Assembly: GCA_017590115.1 (NCBI GenBank)
Contig: JAGGNK010008670.1
Coordinates: 992,001 to 1,056,000 of the forward strand
Origin: Montifringilla adamsi
Taxonomy: Eukaryota > Chordata > Aves > Passeriformes > Passeridae
Direction: 5' to 3'
DNA: 64,000 nucleotides
Part shown: positions 21,613 to 36,601 of the stretch, one piece after another
How positions within the stretch are numbered: position 1 is the stretch's first letter
Layout: every line of letters begins with the position of its first letter
Translations under genes and position numbers: made by a program
The notes under the pieces: generated by a model
The model's database searches: none
Told to the model about the DNA's origin: nothing
The model's input: only the letters and a program-made list of their open reading frames with translations

Positions 21613-23701
21613 TTGGCCTGGAATGAGCCCAGTGCAGCTGTCCCCAGCCTCCCCAGGTGACACTGGCCAGTCCCAGCCAGCTGGGTGGAGCCCACCTTGC
21701 CCTGCCCTGGGAACAGTGCTGCATTACCACTGTTAATTTTTACTGAGCTTCCACCATTTCTCAGTTAACAGCTTTATTAATTTTATGTAATTATCCTCCC
21801 AGTAACAGACTAATTCCTTTTCCTCCCCCTGGAGGTACAATTTAATGTTCTCTCTTCCCCTCCTCATGTACTTGGGAATCCAATAATGTATTAAAACTAG
21901 ATCAATCCCCAACTTTAATTGAGGAGATGACATTTTCCCTTACAGGCTCTGAGGGCAATGTGGGGCCAAGCAGCAGCCCTGCTTCAGGTTAACTGCCAGC
22001 ATTAGACTGTAGAAATATAATTTCAGTGTTTTATAATGAATTTTTTATTTATCATTGCAGCTTGTAGTGGGGATTGCAAGGGAAAAACCAAACACCAGCT
22101 CTGAAAAAAAAAAAAAAATCCAACCTGGAAAAGTGAACAAAAATCCAAATGCCAACCAAAAAAAGCCCCAAACCTTTCTGTGAAGGCTCAAGATTAGGTT
22201 TTTTGCAGAACACAACCCACCCCACCCACCCACCTGCTTTTGTTTCAGGCTGTCAGTGCTCAATGTTCCCTCTCCAGGAAAATTCTGACATGCTAAGCTG
22301 CAGGCCTCAGCAACTGTCAATACCAAAAAAGCCCTAAGAGAAGATGAAAAGCTGGTAATAAAAGACTCAGTGAGCCGACAGTAATGGCAGAAGAAAGTGC
22401 TGTTTCCAAGCACTTTGCAGACCGCAGATTTTCTGGGGAATACACCTGCTAAAGCCCTGCCAGGAGAGTGAGTATAACATTGTCAGTTCAAGGGTTTGGG
22501 TTCAGCACTGGGGGCTCTGAGAGCAACAGAGCAAAACCAGCAACATCCAAGTCCTGCTGCTCCCAGAGGAGCCAGCCTGGCTGTTTGGAGAGGGTTGTTA
22601 AAAATCTGCTTTATGGGAGCTAAATACTCAGCTAAAACCCATCAATTAGATCCCTTGTAAGAAGTGAGGCCAAGGAAAGGGAAATTGTCCAAGGCAGGCA
22701 GCAGCTTCAGGGAATGTGTCCTTCCAGTGCTGAATAGTCAGGCAGAAGGGATAAAGAAAATTCTATGTATTTTAAGAGAAAACAGTTAATTCAAGAGTAT
22801 TAAATGGCCAAAAGTACTTGAATTTGTCAGAAATAGAGCCATTACTGTCTCTGCTCATCACAGTCTCCATTTTGCTCTATTTTCCATTTAATCTTATTGA
22901 AGCCAAGATTAGCAGAGTAATTGTTACATTAAATCAGATTCAAAACTTTCTTCTCTCTTTAGGATCCCAGGTCTGTAACGGCAGGATCTGTAACTGGAAT
23001 TCCATTAATATCAGTAGAGTTTGGCATTTAAGTGAACAGCTGCTCCAGTGATAGCCAGAAGAGAAGGCACAGGATTGTCTGATAAATCCATTATTAAAAG
23101 CCAGCTAAAGGATCTTTCTTAAGCTGTGCAGGGAGACTGGCGGGTTTTTTATTTATTTACAACTTTGAAGATTAATGAAAAAAAAAGTGCATTCAAACCA
23201 CTTCAAAAGTGTTCTCCTAGGAGATTTAGGTTTTGTCCTGACTCCACGTTACTCAAAAATGAGGAGTGCTTCTAAGGAATATGTTAGCTTGTAGAAGTCT
23301 CCTCTCTTCTGGAAGCAGAAAGAGTTGACAAACCTAGATATGGAAATTCCCATTAAAAAGAAAAAGAAGAATGAAAATACAAAGAATCAAATGGCAAAAA
23401 AAAAGCTCCTTTTAATTAAATGATAAATGGATTGTCCCCAGGGTGGAGCTGCAGAAAGATGTGTCTGCTCACAGCTTACACACCCCACACCCTCTCCTTG
23501 CTAAGTAAAAAAAAAACAAAAACTGAGTAACTCCAATATCAAATACCATGTAAAGATACCAAAAGTAAATACAATTCAACCATTTTGGATTCAAACCCTC
23601 CCCATGTTTTCCTCATGCTAAAAAAAAAATATTCCTATTCCACCCTTAGGCATTTTCATGGCAGCTGAAGCCTCTCACAGGAACTGCTGAGGGTTTTGTG
23701 T
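21613..23701. other. Interval between KCNAB1 and the SSR3 stop codon; probable SSR3 3'UTR
   Basis: Unique AT-rich sequence with no recognised exon. On the minus strand AATAAA (tttatt on plus) occurs at 23148-23153 and 23152-23157, and others near 22044 and 21770. The SSR3 3'UTR therefore probably ends at about 23.13 kb or further left. The exact end cannot be decided from sequence. Confidence 0.5.
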
Positions 23702-26628
<2,927 letters not shown>

Positions 26629-27260
26629 GGCGGGACAAGGCAGCGTCAGCGCAGCCGAGCGGCTCCGGGTCAGGCGCCACGGGGCGGGGCGGGCCCGGCG
26701 GGCCGGGAGCGCTTCCGGAGCGCGGCCCGATCCCCTCCCTCAGCCGGCCCGATCCCCTCCCTCAGCCGGCCCGAGCCCGGCCCGATCCCCTCCCTCAGCC
26801 GGCCCGAGCCTGGCCCGAGCCCCTCCCTCAGCCCGGCCCGATCCCCTCCCTCAGCCCAGCCCGAGCCTGGCCCGATCCCCTCTCTCAGCCCGGCCCGATC
26901 TCCTCCCTCAGCCGGCCCGAGCCCGGCCCGATCCCCTCCCTCAGCCCGGCCCGAGCCTGGCCCGATCCCCTCCCTCAGCCGGCCCGATCCCCTCCCTCAG
27001 CCCGGCCCGAGCCTGGCCCGATCCCCTCCCTCAGCCCGGCCCGATCCCCTTCCTCAGCCCAGCCCCGAGCCCGGCCCGATCCTGTCCCGATCCCGTCTCT
27101 CAGCCCGCCCCCGATCCCAGTTTTGATCCCGCCCCGATCCCGTCCCGGTGTAGCCCCGCTGCCCGCGTGGCTGAGGCAGGTGAGTCCCCGGCGGGCCGGA
27201 TCCCTCCGGGCTGCCTCAGTTCTGCTGGGAAGCAGTGGAAAAGGGCCGTGTTTTCTCTCG
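26629..27260. promoter_or_regulatory. SSR3: CpG-island promoter region of SSR3, possibly bidirectional
   Basis: Very GC- and CpG-rich sequence directly upstream of the SSR3 start codon. On the opposite strand a strong donor (gaggcag then gtgagtcc, GT at 27180-27181) lies at its far edge, consistent with a divergent first exon. The transcription start sites themselves are not visible. Confidence 0.65.
26725..27085. repeat. GC-rich tandem repeat in the SSR3 upstream region
   Basis: About 14 higher-order copies of cggcccgatcccctccctca with spacer variants cgagcctgg/cgagcccgg, giving 20- and 32-34-bp alternating periods. It begins about 100 bp upstream of the SSR3 ATG. The Pro/Ser/Arg-rich open frame across it is an artefact. 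Confidence 0.94.
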
Positions 27261-28147
27261 TGTTTTCCCCCGCTGTGAAAAATCCCACCCTGCAGCTCTC
27301 ACAGCAGCGTTTCTGTCCTGTTTCAGGCTTTTAGAACCATTGCTGCCCTGCCCAGCTCCAGCCCAGCTTGGGGGCAGTGCAGAGATCTCTGCTTTTCACT
27401 GTTTTTAACGTCCCCTCTGCAGTTTGTGGTGACAGATTCCCCACAGAGGTTTTGGGGATGAACATCAGTGTCCAGCATCAGTGGGAGCACTTGCCAGTGG
27501 GGTACAGGCATTGTCCCGATGGCCTGGGCTGGCTGCAGCACTCCTTGTCTCCTGGACTGCCAATTCTCTTCATATCTTTAACGTTTTGGTGTCAACTTCA
27601 TTTAGCAAAGCTGTATTTCTCTAAAATTTAATTCAAGTCATATCCCCTATTTATTTCCCTCCAGTTACTAGTATTCTCTGCTTCCAAGAAAACACTTTCT
27701 GTGCATGCCATGAGGAAGTGCTATGTGAAAATGAGATTAAATTTAAGTGAGACTAAATATTATCAAAATGAATGCATTATGATCGAGCTTTATACAACAC
27801 TTGAGTGCAGTAGGACTCTCATAATGAATTCCCAAGACCAAACAGGGCAGATTTTCAGATTCAGAGTGTTGATGCAGTATGCTAACAGGATCTGTTGGTG
27901 TCATGTTATCTGCAGGCAGCTATGGGAGTTACAGCTCTGCTAGCCAGACCTTCCTTCAGGCTTGGAAATCTGTCTCCTGCAGGGATGCCCAGGCTGGGTT
28001 TGAGGGGGCACCAGCCCGTCAGATGAAGCACAGGAGCTCTGAGGAGCAGCAGGAACACCTGTGAGTACCATTGTGGCCATGCCTGTGCACAGAGGGCAGG
28101 TGTGCAGCTCCCCAGCTGCCACAGCAGGCACCCAGCCCTCCCCTCAG

Positions 28148-28262
28148 CAGGGAATCATGGAATGGCTTGGGCTGGAAGGGGCTGTAGAGCTCAGCTCAGC
28201 CTCCACTATCCCTGCCCAGCCTGGCCTTGGACCCTGCCAGGGATGAGCCTCTCCTGAAGGGC
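28148..28262 (-). mobile_element. CR1 LINE 3'-end fragment
   Basis: aatcatggaatggcttgggc, ggctgtagagctcagctcag, tgcccagcctggccttggac and cctgccagggatgagcctct. Reverse orientation. Confidence 0.75.
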
Positions 28263-28384
28263 TTTCAGCAGCTCCTGGATCCACAGGTGGGAAAGGCAGT
28301 TTGCCTCGTAGGTGGCATCCCCAAAAGTGTGCTGAGGATGGTTCCTCAGCAAGACTGGAGATCAGGTTTGGTTTCTTTGTAGAA

Positions 28385-28482
28385 CAGGTTAAACCCACAT
28401 TGTCCCTGCCCATGGCTGTGGGGTGGAACTGGATGGGCTTTAAGGTCCCTCCCAACCCAAACCACTCTGTGATTCCAGTAGA
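28385..28482 (+). mobile_element. CR1 LINE 3'-end fragment
   Basis: ttgtccctgcccatggctgt, gggctttaaggtccctccca and acccaaaccactctgtgatt. Well-preserved tail, in head-to-head arrangement with the copy at 28148. Confidence 0.88.
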
Positions 28483-29667
28483 AAACATCAGTTTTTAATC
28501 AATGCTGCCAGTCATGTGAATTTTTTTATTAAAGAGCATGCTTAGAGTTGTATAAAGTAGTTGGCAACTGTGGGGAAAATTAAGTTTAAGAAGGTTTCAA
28601 GATTTAGATTAGTCATTATCTCTGCCCTTGCCCAGATTTCTTCCTTCCTCTCATCTGGGTAAATTTGTTTTGTGTTGTGGTGGGATGCAATTAAGTCTTT
28701 TTGTTCTTGGTTTGGCTTACATGGGAAGGATGCTGTCATTTTGGAATGAAATCTGCCCAGTGACCATCTGTCTCCCCATTAGGATGAAATAGGACATTGA
28801 TTCAGTCAGTGGCATGATGAAAGATTTTCTTGAAAAAACAAATGAGCACTTTGCTTTTTTAAAGCCCCTGCCACTGGCAAACTGTGGCTCCAGGCAGAAC
28901 TCAGTGTACAGTGAGAGCTTCATACCCTGAGTGTCACAGATGCTTCCCCAAGAATAAACAGGGCCAACACTTTATTTATGTGACAATAAATAAAACAATT
29001 CCATGTTTTCGTTAAGTGCCTAAATTTGTATCTCAGCTATATCCTCATTCAGAAGCTGTTGGAAATGTGAGGCATCAAGGTCAGAGGAGCAATAGCTCTG
29101 TGACCCAAAAGCAAAAGTTCTCTTGGCAATAGGAAAATGAATGCTGTTGTCTTTGTAACTTAGCAATTAAGTTTCTTACCAAATTTCTTCTGAAGCACAG
29201 CAGCAGTGATAAGTATTCTGAAAATACATGGATTGTCTTCACCGCTCTCACTTTTTCTCCAAATTTATAAGGTGGACTAAGGTGGAAAATTTAAATGAGG
29301 GCAGTGACATTTCCTGGCAGGATTTGCTTTGTTTATTTTATTGTTGCCACTTATTTGTGTATAGACTCAAAGCACTTTTGTGTCAGATTACTGCAATTTA
29401 TGATGCAGGAAGGGATTAATGTGCTGAGTTTGGGATCAGCTGATGGAGAATTGTTTAAATACAAAGGAAAACCTCCTTTGGATGAACGTGACACTCATGA
29501 GCTGAGCAGCTTCTCCCTGTGTGTGAGAACTGGGTGAGTGAGAGGCTTTCCAGTTCTCCTGTGTGCTGTGCTTTCCCTGAAACATTCTGTGGTGTCTGAG
29601 GTTTAAAATTGGAGCCATAATCTGGCTGTGTTATTTTCCAGACAAATCAGTCCCTCCATGTGGTTTA

Positions 29668-29757
29668 GAATCCCTGAATGATTTGTGTTGGAGGGGACCT
29701 TAAAGCTCATCTTGTTCCAAGCCCTGCCATGGGCAGGGACACTTTCCACTGGAATGT
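29668..29757 (-). mobile_element. CR1 LINE 3'-end fragment
   Basis: gaatccctgaatgatttgtg, ggggaccttaaagctcatct and ccatgggcagggacactttc. Reverse orientation, short. Confidence 0.8.
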
Positions 29758-30117
29758 AGCCCCCAAAAGAGGTGCCAATCATTTCTATAAGATGGGAATT
29801 GCTGGATTTCTGTGGCATTTGCTGTCGGTGAAGGCAGCTCAGAGTGTAGCATATGTGACCCATTTTTTGATGTCTTGAAATGGTCTCATCTGCTCCAGTT
29901 TCCTTCTTTAGCATTTTTAAGGTTCTTGTGCCTGTGGACCACATGAATGAAATCATGTCTAGGAATAGATTCAGCCTTGCTCAGCATTTATTCTGGGAAC
30001 AGTTTGGAACTGGCCACTTTTGAAAAGCAGTATCAGAGGCACTGTTTGGAAAATCACCACAGCATAAAGGCAGTCAAGCAGTTGTTTCCATGTGGGACAG
30101 TGAGCTTGTGTCTCTTG

Positions 30118-30640
30118 AGCAGCAGCCCCACAGTGACTGTCCCATGGTCCCACCCTGGGATGTGTGAGGTGAGGTGCCCCACAGTGACTGTCCCATGGTC
30201 CCACCCTGGGATGTGTGAGGTGAGGTGCCCCACAGTGGCTGTCCCGTGGTCCCACCCTGGGGATGTGTGAGGTGAAGTGCCCCACACTGGCTGTCCCGTG
30301 GTCCCACGATGGGGATGTGTGAGGTGAGGGGCCCCACAGTGGCTTTCCATGGTCCCACCCTGGGACGTGTGAGGTGAGGTGCCCCCCAGTGGCTGTCCCG
30401 TGGTCCCACGATGGGGATGTGTGAGGTGAAGTGCCCCACACTGGCTGTCCCGTGGTCCCACGATGGGGATGTGTGAGGTGAAGTGCCCCACACTGGCTGT
30501 CCCGTGGTCCCACGATGGGGATGTGTGAGGTGAGGTGCCCCACAGTGACTGTCCCATGGTCCCATGATGGGGATGTATGAGGTGAGGTGCCCCACACTGG
30601 CTGTCCATGGTCCCACCCTGGGATGTGTGAGGTGAGGTGC
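30118..30640 (+). repeat. Minisatellite, 51-52 bp unit, about 10 copies
   Basis: Units carry gccccacagtgactgtccc, atggtcccaccctgggatgt and gtgaggtgaggt. Two variant classes alternate (acgatgggg against accctggg; cactggctgtcccgtgg against cagtgactgtcccatgg). The minus-strand open frames over it (about 200 residues of repeated SHIPIVGPRDS-like units) are artefacts. Confidence 0.95.
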
Positions 30641-31840
30641 AGTGGGATGATCCTGGTACAGTTCAGCAGGCTGGATCCCTGGCAGTGGGAGGGAGCAGGC
30701 AGATGGGATTTCTGAGCCAGGATGTGTCATCCTGGCACCCACCCACGGCTGTGCTCCATCCCTCAGCAGTGTGGGATGGAGGGCTCAGGGTGCTGCTGCC
30801 ACTTCCCACCTGTGTCTTCTCCAGGCTTCCCCACTCCTGCAGCCTCCAGCGTGGCAAGCACCTGGGTCTGAAGCACAGGAACATTTTAGCCTGTGCTGTG
30901 TTGTCAGAAGAGCTGACCATCCCTGTGCTGGCTGCTCCTGAAGTGCTAATACCTAAAGTAAGAAGGATGAGCTAAAACTGAAGTGCCACATGAGGAATGT
31001 TTGGCTGAGGGAATAGAAGGGGGTGTTACTGACTGCTTCATCTCCTGGAGCAGTTGGGGTTTCATGCATCCACAGAAAATTTGTGTTGTCCAGCTGACCA
31101 ATCAAGGCTCAACCTGAGCCTGGTTAGAAAAAACTCTACCAAGTTGTTGTTTTTTTTTTTTTTTTTCCTAATTTTAAAAACCTTAGGAAATGGGAAAGGC
31201 AAAAAGTCATGATCAGAATGAACAGAGCAAGGCAGTATCCTGTACCCTTCAGGAATGCTGGATCCAGCAACACACAGATGGATGAATACCAGGAATAAAG
31301 CATTTCTAGTGTGCTCCCACACAGAATTCTTGTGGAAAGAAATGTCCAAATCCAGATTCTCATTTGCAGAGCAGAGCATCTCCTACTCACAGCACTTCAG
31401 GCTGTTTCCAAGAACAGCTGCTGAACAGAACAGGCATTTGGCTGTTTCTGCATCATCCTAGGGCTGGTTTTATTTAGGTGTTCTGCAGCCTGGGCCCACC
31501 CAGCTGCTCCCTGAGCCTCAGATTTTGGTTCTTCAGTTCCTGCATCTTACAAGAAAAATGTGTTCTTGAATTTAGCATTGATTTTGTCCATTTGGTTATG
31601 TTATTCTCAGTTTGAGGTGTTTACACTCCTGTTTCCCTCCTTGCTGTTTGAGTTGTGCAGAGCCTGGGAGGAATTCAAATTTACAAGGCCTCTCCCTTTT
31701 CTGTTGTACGGATTGACCTTTTCCAGGGTTATCTACAGAGATCTTCATTCACACCTTCAGCTTCTCCCGGAGCAGCTCTTAGCTGGTTTTCAGATGTAAA
31801 ACAGGCCAGTCCTGTTACCTTCCAGGCATCCTTTTGTTAA

Positions 31841-34840
31841 TTTGATGGAATTTTTGGTTGAAGAATGAACTTTATTTTCATGTAGGTAGTAAATTACCTG
31901 TTGGTAAAACAGAGCTAAGTGCTAATTGCATTATTTGAATCTAGATAGTGACCTGTCTGTGTGCTAGGTAGAACTAGCTGGTGATTTTGGAAAATATTTT
32001 GTTGCCAACACTGCATTGTAAAGGAACATTTCCATTTTGTTTAGTTTAAAAAGGAGTTGGCCTGAAGGAGAAGGACTAAAACACTGCCATCCACACCTTA
32101 CTGCTCACGTGGTGGCAGGATCCACCTGGGAAGTGTCCAGAATCATCATTATCCTTAAAAAGGCTCAAAAGTTCAGTGGTGTTTTATGAATCACTTTGTA
32201 TTCGTTAAGGATTGGTAAGTGTTGCTTTGGCCTTCAAAAATTTCCAGGGTTTACGTGGATTTAAGAGACTTCCACGAGAGGGTGCAGCAGTTCAACAAAA
32301 TCCCATCTAAACCAGACAAGCCTGTCCCCACTGTGGGCATATTTCGATTAATTTAATGTATTAATTTTTGTATTTACACGAACTTCCAAATAGGATGGGT
32401 GCTTCAGCAAATCAGTTCAATGTCCCAGAGTGTCCCTCCAGTCTGGTACTTTTTGGTGCCCAGTGTTACCTGGTCTCAGTCTATGCCTGATTCCCTGCAA
32501 ATCCTACAGCAAGCATTTTAAAAATAAAGTGTAGGGATTTAAAAAATATTATTGTTTTAGTTTGGAAATCATCATTAATTTCCCCCTCAGACTGATCCAG
32601 CTGCAGAAGGAAACTCCATCTATCTGGAGAAACTGCTGACCTGAGTGTGAGTGATAGAACAGAAAGAGAAAAAAGCTCTGTGCCAAATGATTTCTTGTTC
32701 CATGAGACAGTCAGGAGCTCAGGAGTGACCCAGCCCTGGCTGTGCTGACATCCTGAAAGCACAGAGGTGGTGTCTGCTCATGGCCAAGGGTCAGGGTCCA
32801 TTCCTCTGCCTGGGGCACTAAAATACCTCTGCTGAAATGATTAACTCCTGACAAATTTGCAGGAAAAGGGCCCACCTTGGAAGCATGTGTTCCCTGTCCA
32901 AATTCATCTATCCTAAACCACTTCCTGAGATAAGATTATTTGATAGTGAAATAGAGGTGTGGTGATACTCATGTATAATGCATGACTGATAAATGCTGTT
33001 TTCACCAGACTTGTTATTCAGTAGGACAAACAATTTGCTGTGCTTTCAAAACTTTTTATTACTAGTACAAGATGTTAAAAGAGGGGGAATTTGAGACCAA
33101 AGAAATTACTTTGGTTACTGCCAGCTGCAAATGCAAAAGTTGGGCCTGAATTCAGATGGTTTCATTGATTAATTGGAACCACTCTAGTTTTGGGACTTTT
33201 CTTTTGAGCAGTGTAAAAAAGAAAAATATGAGGTTTACTAAAAAATCCTCAGCACACAGTGAATATTTAACCAGCAAAAACATTTTTATTTTAAAGTCTA
33301 GCACCACCTTCTTCCATTGACCTGCTCTAGATTATCATGTATAAACAGATAAGGTCTGGAGATTAATAGAATGAATGAACAGAACGAAATGAATGAATAG
33401 AAATTCCTTAATAAATTAATTTAATGAATAGAGAATTTCATCTTGGCATGTTTATTTAGACTGTGACATTTCAGCCTTCCTTGTCTTGAGGACCGAGCAG
33501 AGCAGGTGGAGCCCAGCAGGTGTCAGTCCAGCCAAGGCTTCCAGAGTACAGCTGTGAATGAACCTCTGCTGCCCTCCTGCCCCTTCCTTCCATCAGTGAA
33601 ACCTGGCTGGCCTCATTTCCCCGTCACAGAGGCACAGCCAGAGGTTCCTTTGTCCCTCCTGTTAACTTTTAATAAATGTCTGCATCGTTGACCTTTCCTT
33701 CCCTGAGTGCTCACCTCCCCTGGCTGGCTGGTGAAGGGTAGAGCTTGGGGTGATGTTTGCAGGGGATTAGTATTTGCCATCAAGCCTTGGGATGGAAAAG
33801 CACAAGGCCAGGCATTGGGAGCTGCCCTGAGGAGAAGAATGTGGGAGCTCCACATGACCTGACCTGGCCCAGAACCTCCCCTGTCCCATGCCCTGGTGGG
33901 AATGAGGTGAGATTTAAGGTCTTTGCCACCCAAACCATTCTGTGATCCCTTTGTTAGTTGTCAGCACGGTGCTGTTTGTAGCCTTGTGTGAAACACTGGA
34001 AAGGACAATGAATTTTCCTGTGCTGGGATGTGTTCTAGGAAGTGAAGAATGTTCATTGTGCAAGAGTTGAGGTGGAAAAGGAGTTCTGTCATTAGAAAAA
34101 AATGTGTTGGAGCTTGAGAGCTTTGTTGTTTTATCACAAACATTTAAGTCAGATGTTTCCCCTCTTTTCATCAGCGAATCCAAGAGTGCACACTGATTAT
34201 CCTGTATTTGCAAGTCAGAGTTGTAAATTGCTGTATTCAGCTGGGGCCGTTTACCATCTGAAAGAAATAATTAAAGCTTTCTTTCTTTTGCTTAAGATTT
34301 AAACATGTATTTAAAGATGAGATCATGCTTACATGGTGGTCAGAGTTTCTTTCTATATTTGTGTGGAGTGGCCTCAGAAATGGGTGTCCGAGGGTCTGGT
34401 GTGCTGTGTTTCCTTAATTATATATTTGTTTGGGGAAAGATGGTTATTCCAGCCTCTGTCTTTGCCTGGTTCCATCCTCCCAGCCCCAGTGCAGTGGAGC
34501 TGTGCCCACCCCAGTGTGCAGATCAGCCATATGTGCCTCTTATTTATAGCTCATGCGTGAAGGGAGCTATTCCAAAGTGGTAATTTCTGTTCTGGTGGTG
34601 GCACATAAATACAAGTGTGTGTGAGCAGCTCCTTCTCCCTGAACGAGGATGTGACACATCCCAGTCACCCTGCTTGGGAATGCTCCAGTCCAGACAGACT
34701 GGGAGGCTCTGTCTGATGCTTCAGACACTCAAGAGCTCAATTAATTTATAGATGATAATTTGTTTTCAGCTCCTGCAGATACAGATGCCACCTTTACTCA
34801 GTCTCTCTTGAGTCATTCTCTCTCCAACTGCACTGGAGAG
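31841..34840. other. SSR3-TIPARP intergenic, unique AT-rich sequence
   Basis: No gene recognised. There is a short open stretch at 32249-32356 after a weak ttccag acceptor, whose phase does not fit the candidate transcript, and a CR1 tail near 33885-33950. The rest is AT-rich unique sequence. Confidence 0.6.
33885..33952 (+). mobile_element. CR1 3'-terminal fragment
   Basis: ggtgggaatgaggtgagatt, taaggtctttgccacccaaa and ccattctgtgatccc. Short tail only. Confidence 0.65.
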
Positions 34841-35095
34841 GGACTATATACAAGGATATGGAGGGACAGGGCAAGGGGGAATGGCTTCAAACTGACAAAG
34901 AATAGGTTTAGATTGGATAAAGTTCTCCCCTCTGAGGGTGGGGAGGCCCTGGCACAGAGAATCTGTGGCTGCCCCATCTCTGGAAGTCCAAGGCCAGGTT
35001 GGATGGGGCTTGGAGCAGCCTGGGACAGTGGAAGGTGGGACTGGATGGGTTTTAAGGTCCTTCCCAACCCCAAAAAGTCTGTGATTCTATGGAGC
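34840..35095 (+). mobile_element. CR1 LINE 3'-end fragment (about 255 bp)
   Basis: Starts in internal CR1 sequence (ggatatggagggacagggca, ggcttcaaactgacaaagaa, taggtttagattggataaag) and continues through ctggagcagcctgggacag-type sequence to cttcccaaccccaaaaagtc and gtgattctatgg. Among the most complete copies here. Confidence 0.9.
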
Positions 35096-35317
35096 TCCAT
35101 TTCTGTAATTTGTTGGGGAAATGCCATATCCTACCTGCACTATAAATGCAGCTGTGCAGTATTTTCCAACTGTGCTGTACACTTTGTGCCACCTTAACAC
35201 AAGTTTCCTTCCAGCTGCCTTTGTTTTCTGTATGCATAATTTCATAAAGTCATTGGGCACAAGGAATGAAAGACTGGCTTTAGGAAGAAAACAAGAACAC
35301 GAGTTCTTGTGGAAACC

Positions 35318-35475
35318 AGGAGTGGTTTGGGATGGAAGGACCTTAAAGCTCATCTTGGTCCAGCCCCTTCCAGACACCTTCCAAAGGTCAGGTTGCTCCA
35401 AGCCCTGTCCAGCCTGGCCTTGGACATTTCCAGGGGCAGGGAGTCACAGCCTCTCCGGGCAGATGATACAATAGG
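35318..35475 (-). mobile_element. CR1 LINE 3'-end fragment
   Basis: gatggaaggaccttaaagct, ggttgctccaagccctgtcc and agcctggccttggacatttc. Reverse orientation. Confidence 0.85.
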
Positions 35476-35814
35476 TGTTCCATCAACACCAGTGTCACAT
35501 TCTGAAGTTACTGCCTCCTTTACAAGTTATCTGGCTGTTATTAGTGCTGTAGATGCATCGGTTGTGGTCGGTGTCCGTGTGAACTGCTGGCCGTGCCCTG
35601 CTGGGGTTTCTCCGGGAGCAGGCAGTGATTCAGCAGGGAAGCATGCCAGGCCGGCCCGGACAGCTGAACCGGCCGTGCTCCCGCACACGTACAGCCAGAC
35701 GGTGACAGCACGGGCACGGCTGGGACAAAGGGAGGCGAGCTGCTCTTAACCAATCCCACCTATAAAATACTCCGTCAACAAACAATAGCTGCCTCCAGTG
35801 CGTTATCACAGCAT

Positions 35815-35978
35815 GCCTTGGGTTCGGAAGGGACCTTAAAACCAATCTCATTCCACCGCCTTGCCTTGGGCAGGGACAGCTTCTGCAGACCAGGTTGCTC
35901 CAAACCCCGTCCAGCCCGGCCTTGAGCATTTCCCGGGATGGGACACACAGCCTCTCCGGGAAACCTGTTCCACTCCAC
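35815..35978 (-). mobile_element. CR1 LINE 3'-end fragment
   Basis: gggttcggaagggaccttaa, ccaggttgctccaaaccccg and tccagcccggccttgagcat. CpG-rich variant at the edge of the TIPARP CpG island. Confidence 0.8.
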
Positions 35979-36283
35979 GCTCGCTTTTCCGCAGTGTGTC
36001 ACCGGCAGGAGTACAGCCCCGATGGGGGCAGCGCCGTGCCAGGGGCTGCGTGTGGGTGCACCGAGTGAGTCAGGGTGACTTTGTTCCGGGACGGGCTCCC
36101 TGTTTGTCTCTTACTCATTAATTAGCGCGGCTGGAGCCGCTCGCACCGAGAGCTGGGCGGCGCGGGGAGGCTCAGGGTGCCGTGCTTGCCTTCCGTGAGG
36201 ACGGCGTGTTCCTCCGTGCTGCGTGACTGGAGCGCCCGGGCTGACACGGCTCATTCCCGGCGCGTTCCCGGCCCGTTCCCGGC

Positions 36284-36293
36284 TCGCGTGCGA
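36284..36293 (+). promoter_or_regulatory. TIPARP: AHR/ARNT response element (XRE), perfect consensus
   Basis: TCGCGTGCGA matches the consensus KNGCGTGMSA at every position. Two reverse cores (CACGC at 36298-36302 and 36302-36306) follow within 15 bp. TIPARP is a known direct target of AHR, so the site fits the gene. Confidence 0.7.
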
Positions 36294-36594
36294 GCCCCAC
36301 GCACGCAGCGCCGTGCTCGGGGACATCGCTCGCTCCCTGCCGCCCGAAACGAAACGCTCGGTGCGTGATAAATGAAACGCGAAGGGGCCTCTTGTCCTAT
36401 CGCTCTTGGGAACGGCCTCGGGCGGCGCTTTCGGTTCTGGCCGCTGACACCGGCGCGGGGCGTGCTGCAGCCTGGCCGGCGCCGCGGGGGGACCGGCCCC
36501 GAGGGCGGAGAGCCGGCCCCGAGGGCGGGGAACCGGCCCTACCCGCCCGTGCTCCGCCCCGGCCGCGCTGCCCTCGCGGCTGCCGTGGCAGCGC

Positions 36595-36601
36595 TATTTA
36601 A
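36595..36601 (+). promoter_or_regulatory. TIPARP: TATA-like element TATTTAA
   Basis: An AT-rich heptamer in an otherwise GC-rich region, preceded by GC boxes. A start about 25-30 bp downstream (about 36625) would give a first exon ending at the donor at 36837. Confidence 0.45.

Larger units (their letters stand above)
27180..31840 (+). other. Candidate unrecognised spliced transcript divergent from SSR3
   Basis: Splice-flanked segments on the plus strand are: a donor at 27180 after the CpG island; 27916-28060 (ttatctgcag / gtgagtac); 29409-29533 (tgatgcag / gtgagtg); 30825-30957 (tgtcttctccag / gtaaga); and 31727 onward (gaccttttccag) to a TAA at 31838-31840. The last three join in one open frame of about 122 codons with compatible phases (2, then 1 and 0). 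The segment at 27916-28060 does not join 29409 in frame. I recognise no domain and no human gene at this position. It could be a lncRNA or chance. No function is proposed. Confidence 0.25.

Noticed and set aside
29971..30742. Three overlapping minus-strand frames of about 200 codons with repeated SHIPIVGPRDS-like units
   Set aside because: Translation of the 51-bp (17-codon) minisatellite, whose unit length is a multiple of three and therefore keeps frames open.
32249..32356. 35-codon open stretch as a last exon of the candidate divergent transcript
   Set aside because: The acceptor is weak, and its open frame needs two carried-over bases, which the segment ending at 30957 does not leave.
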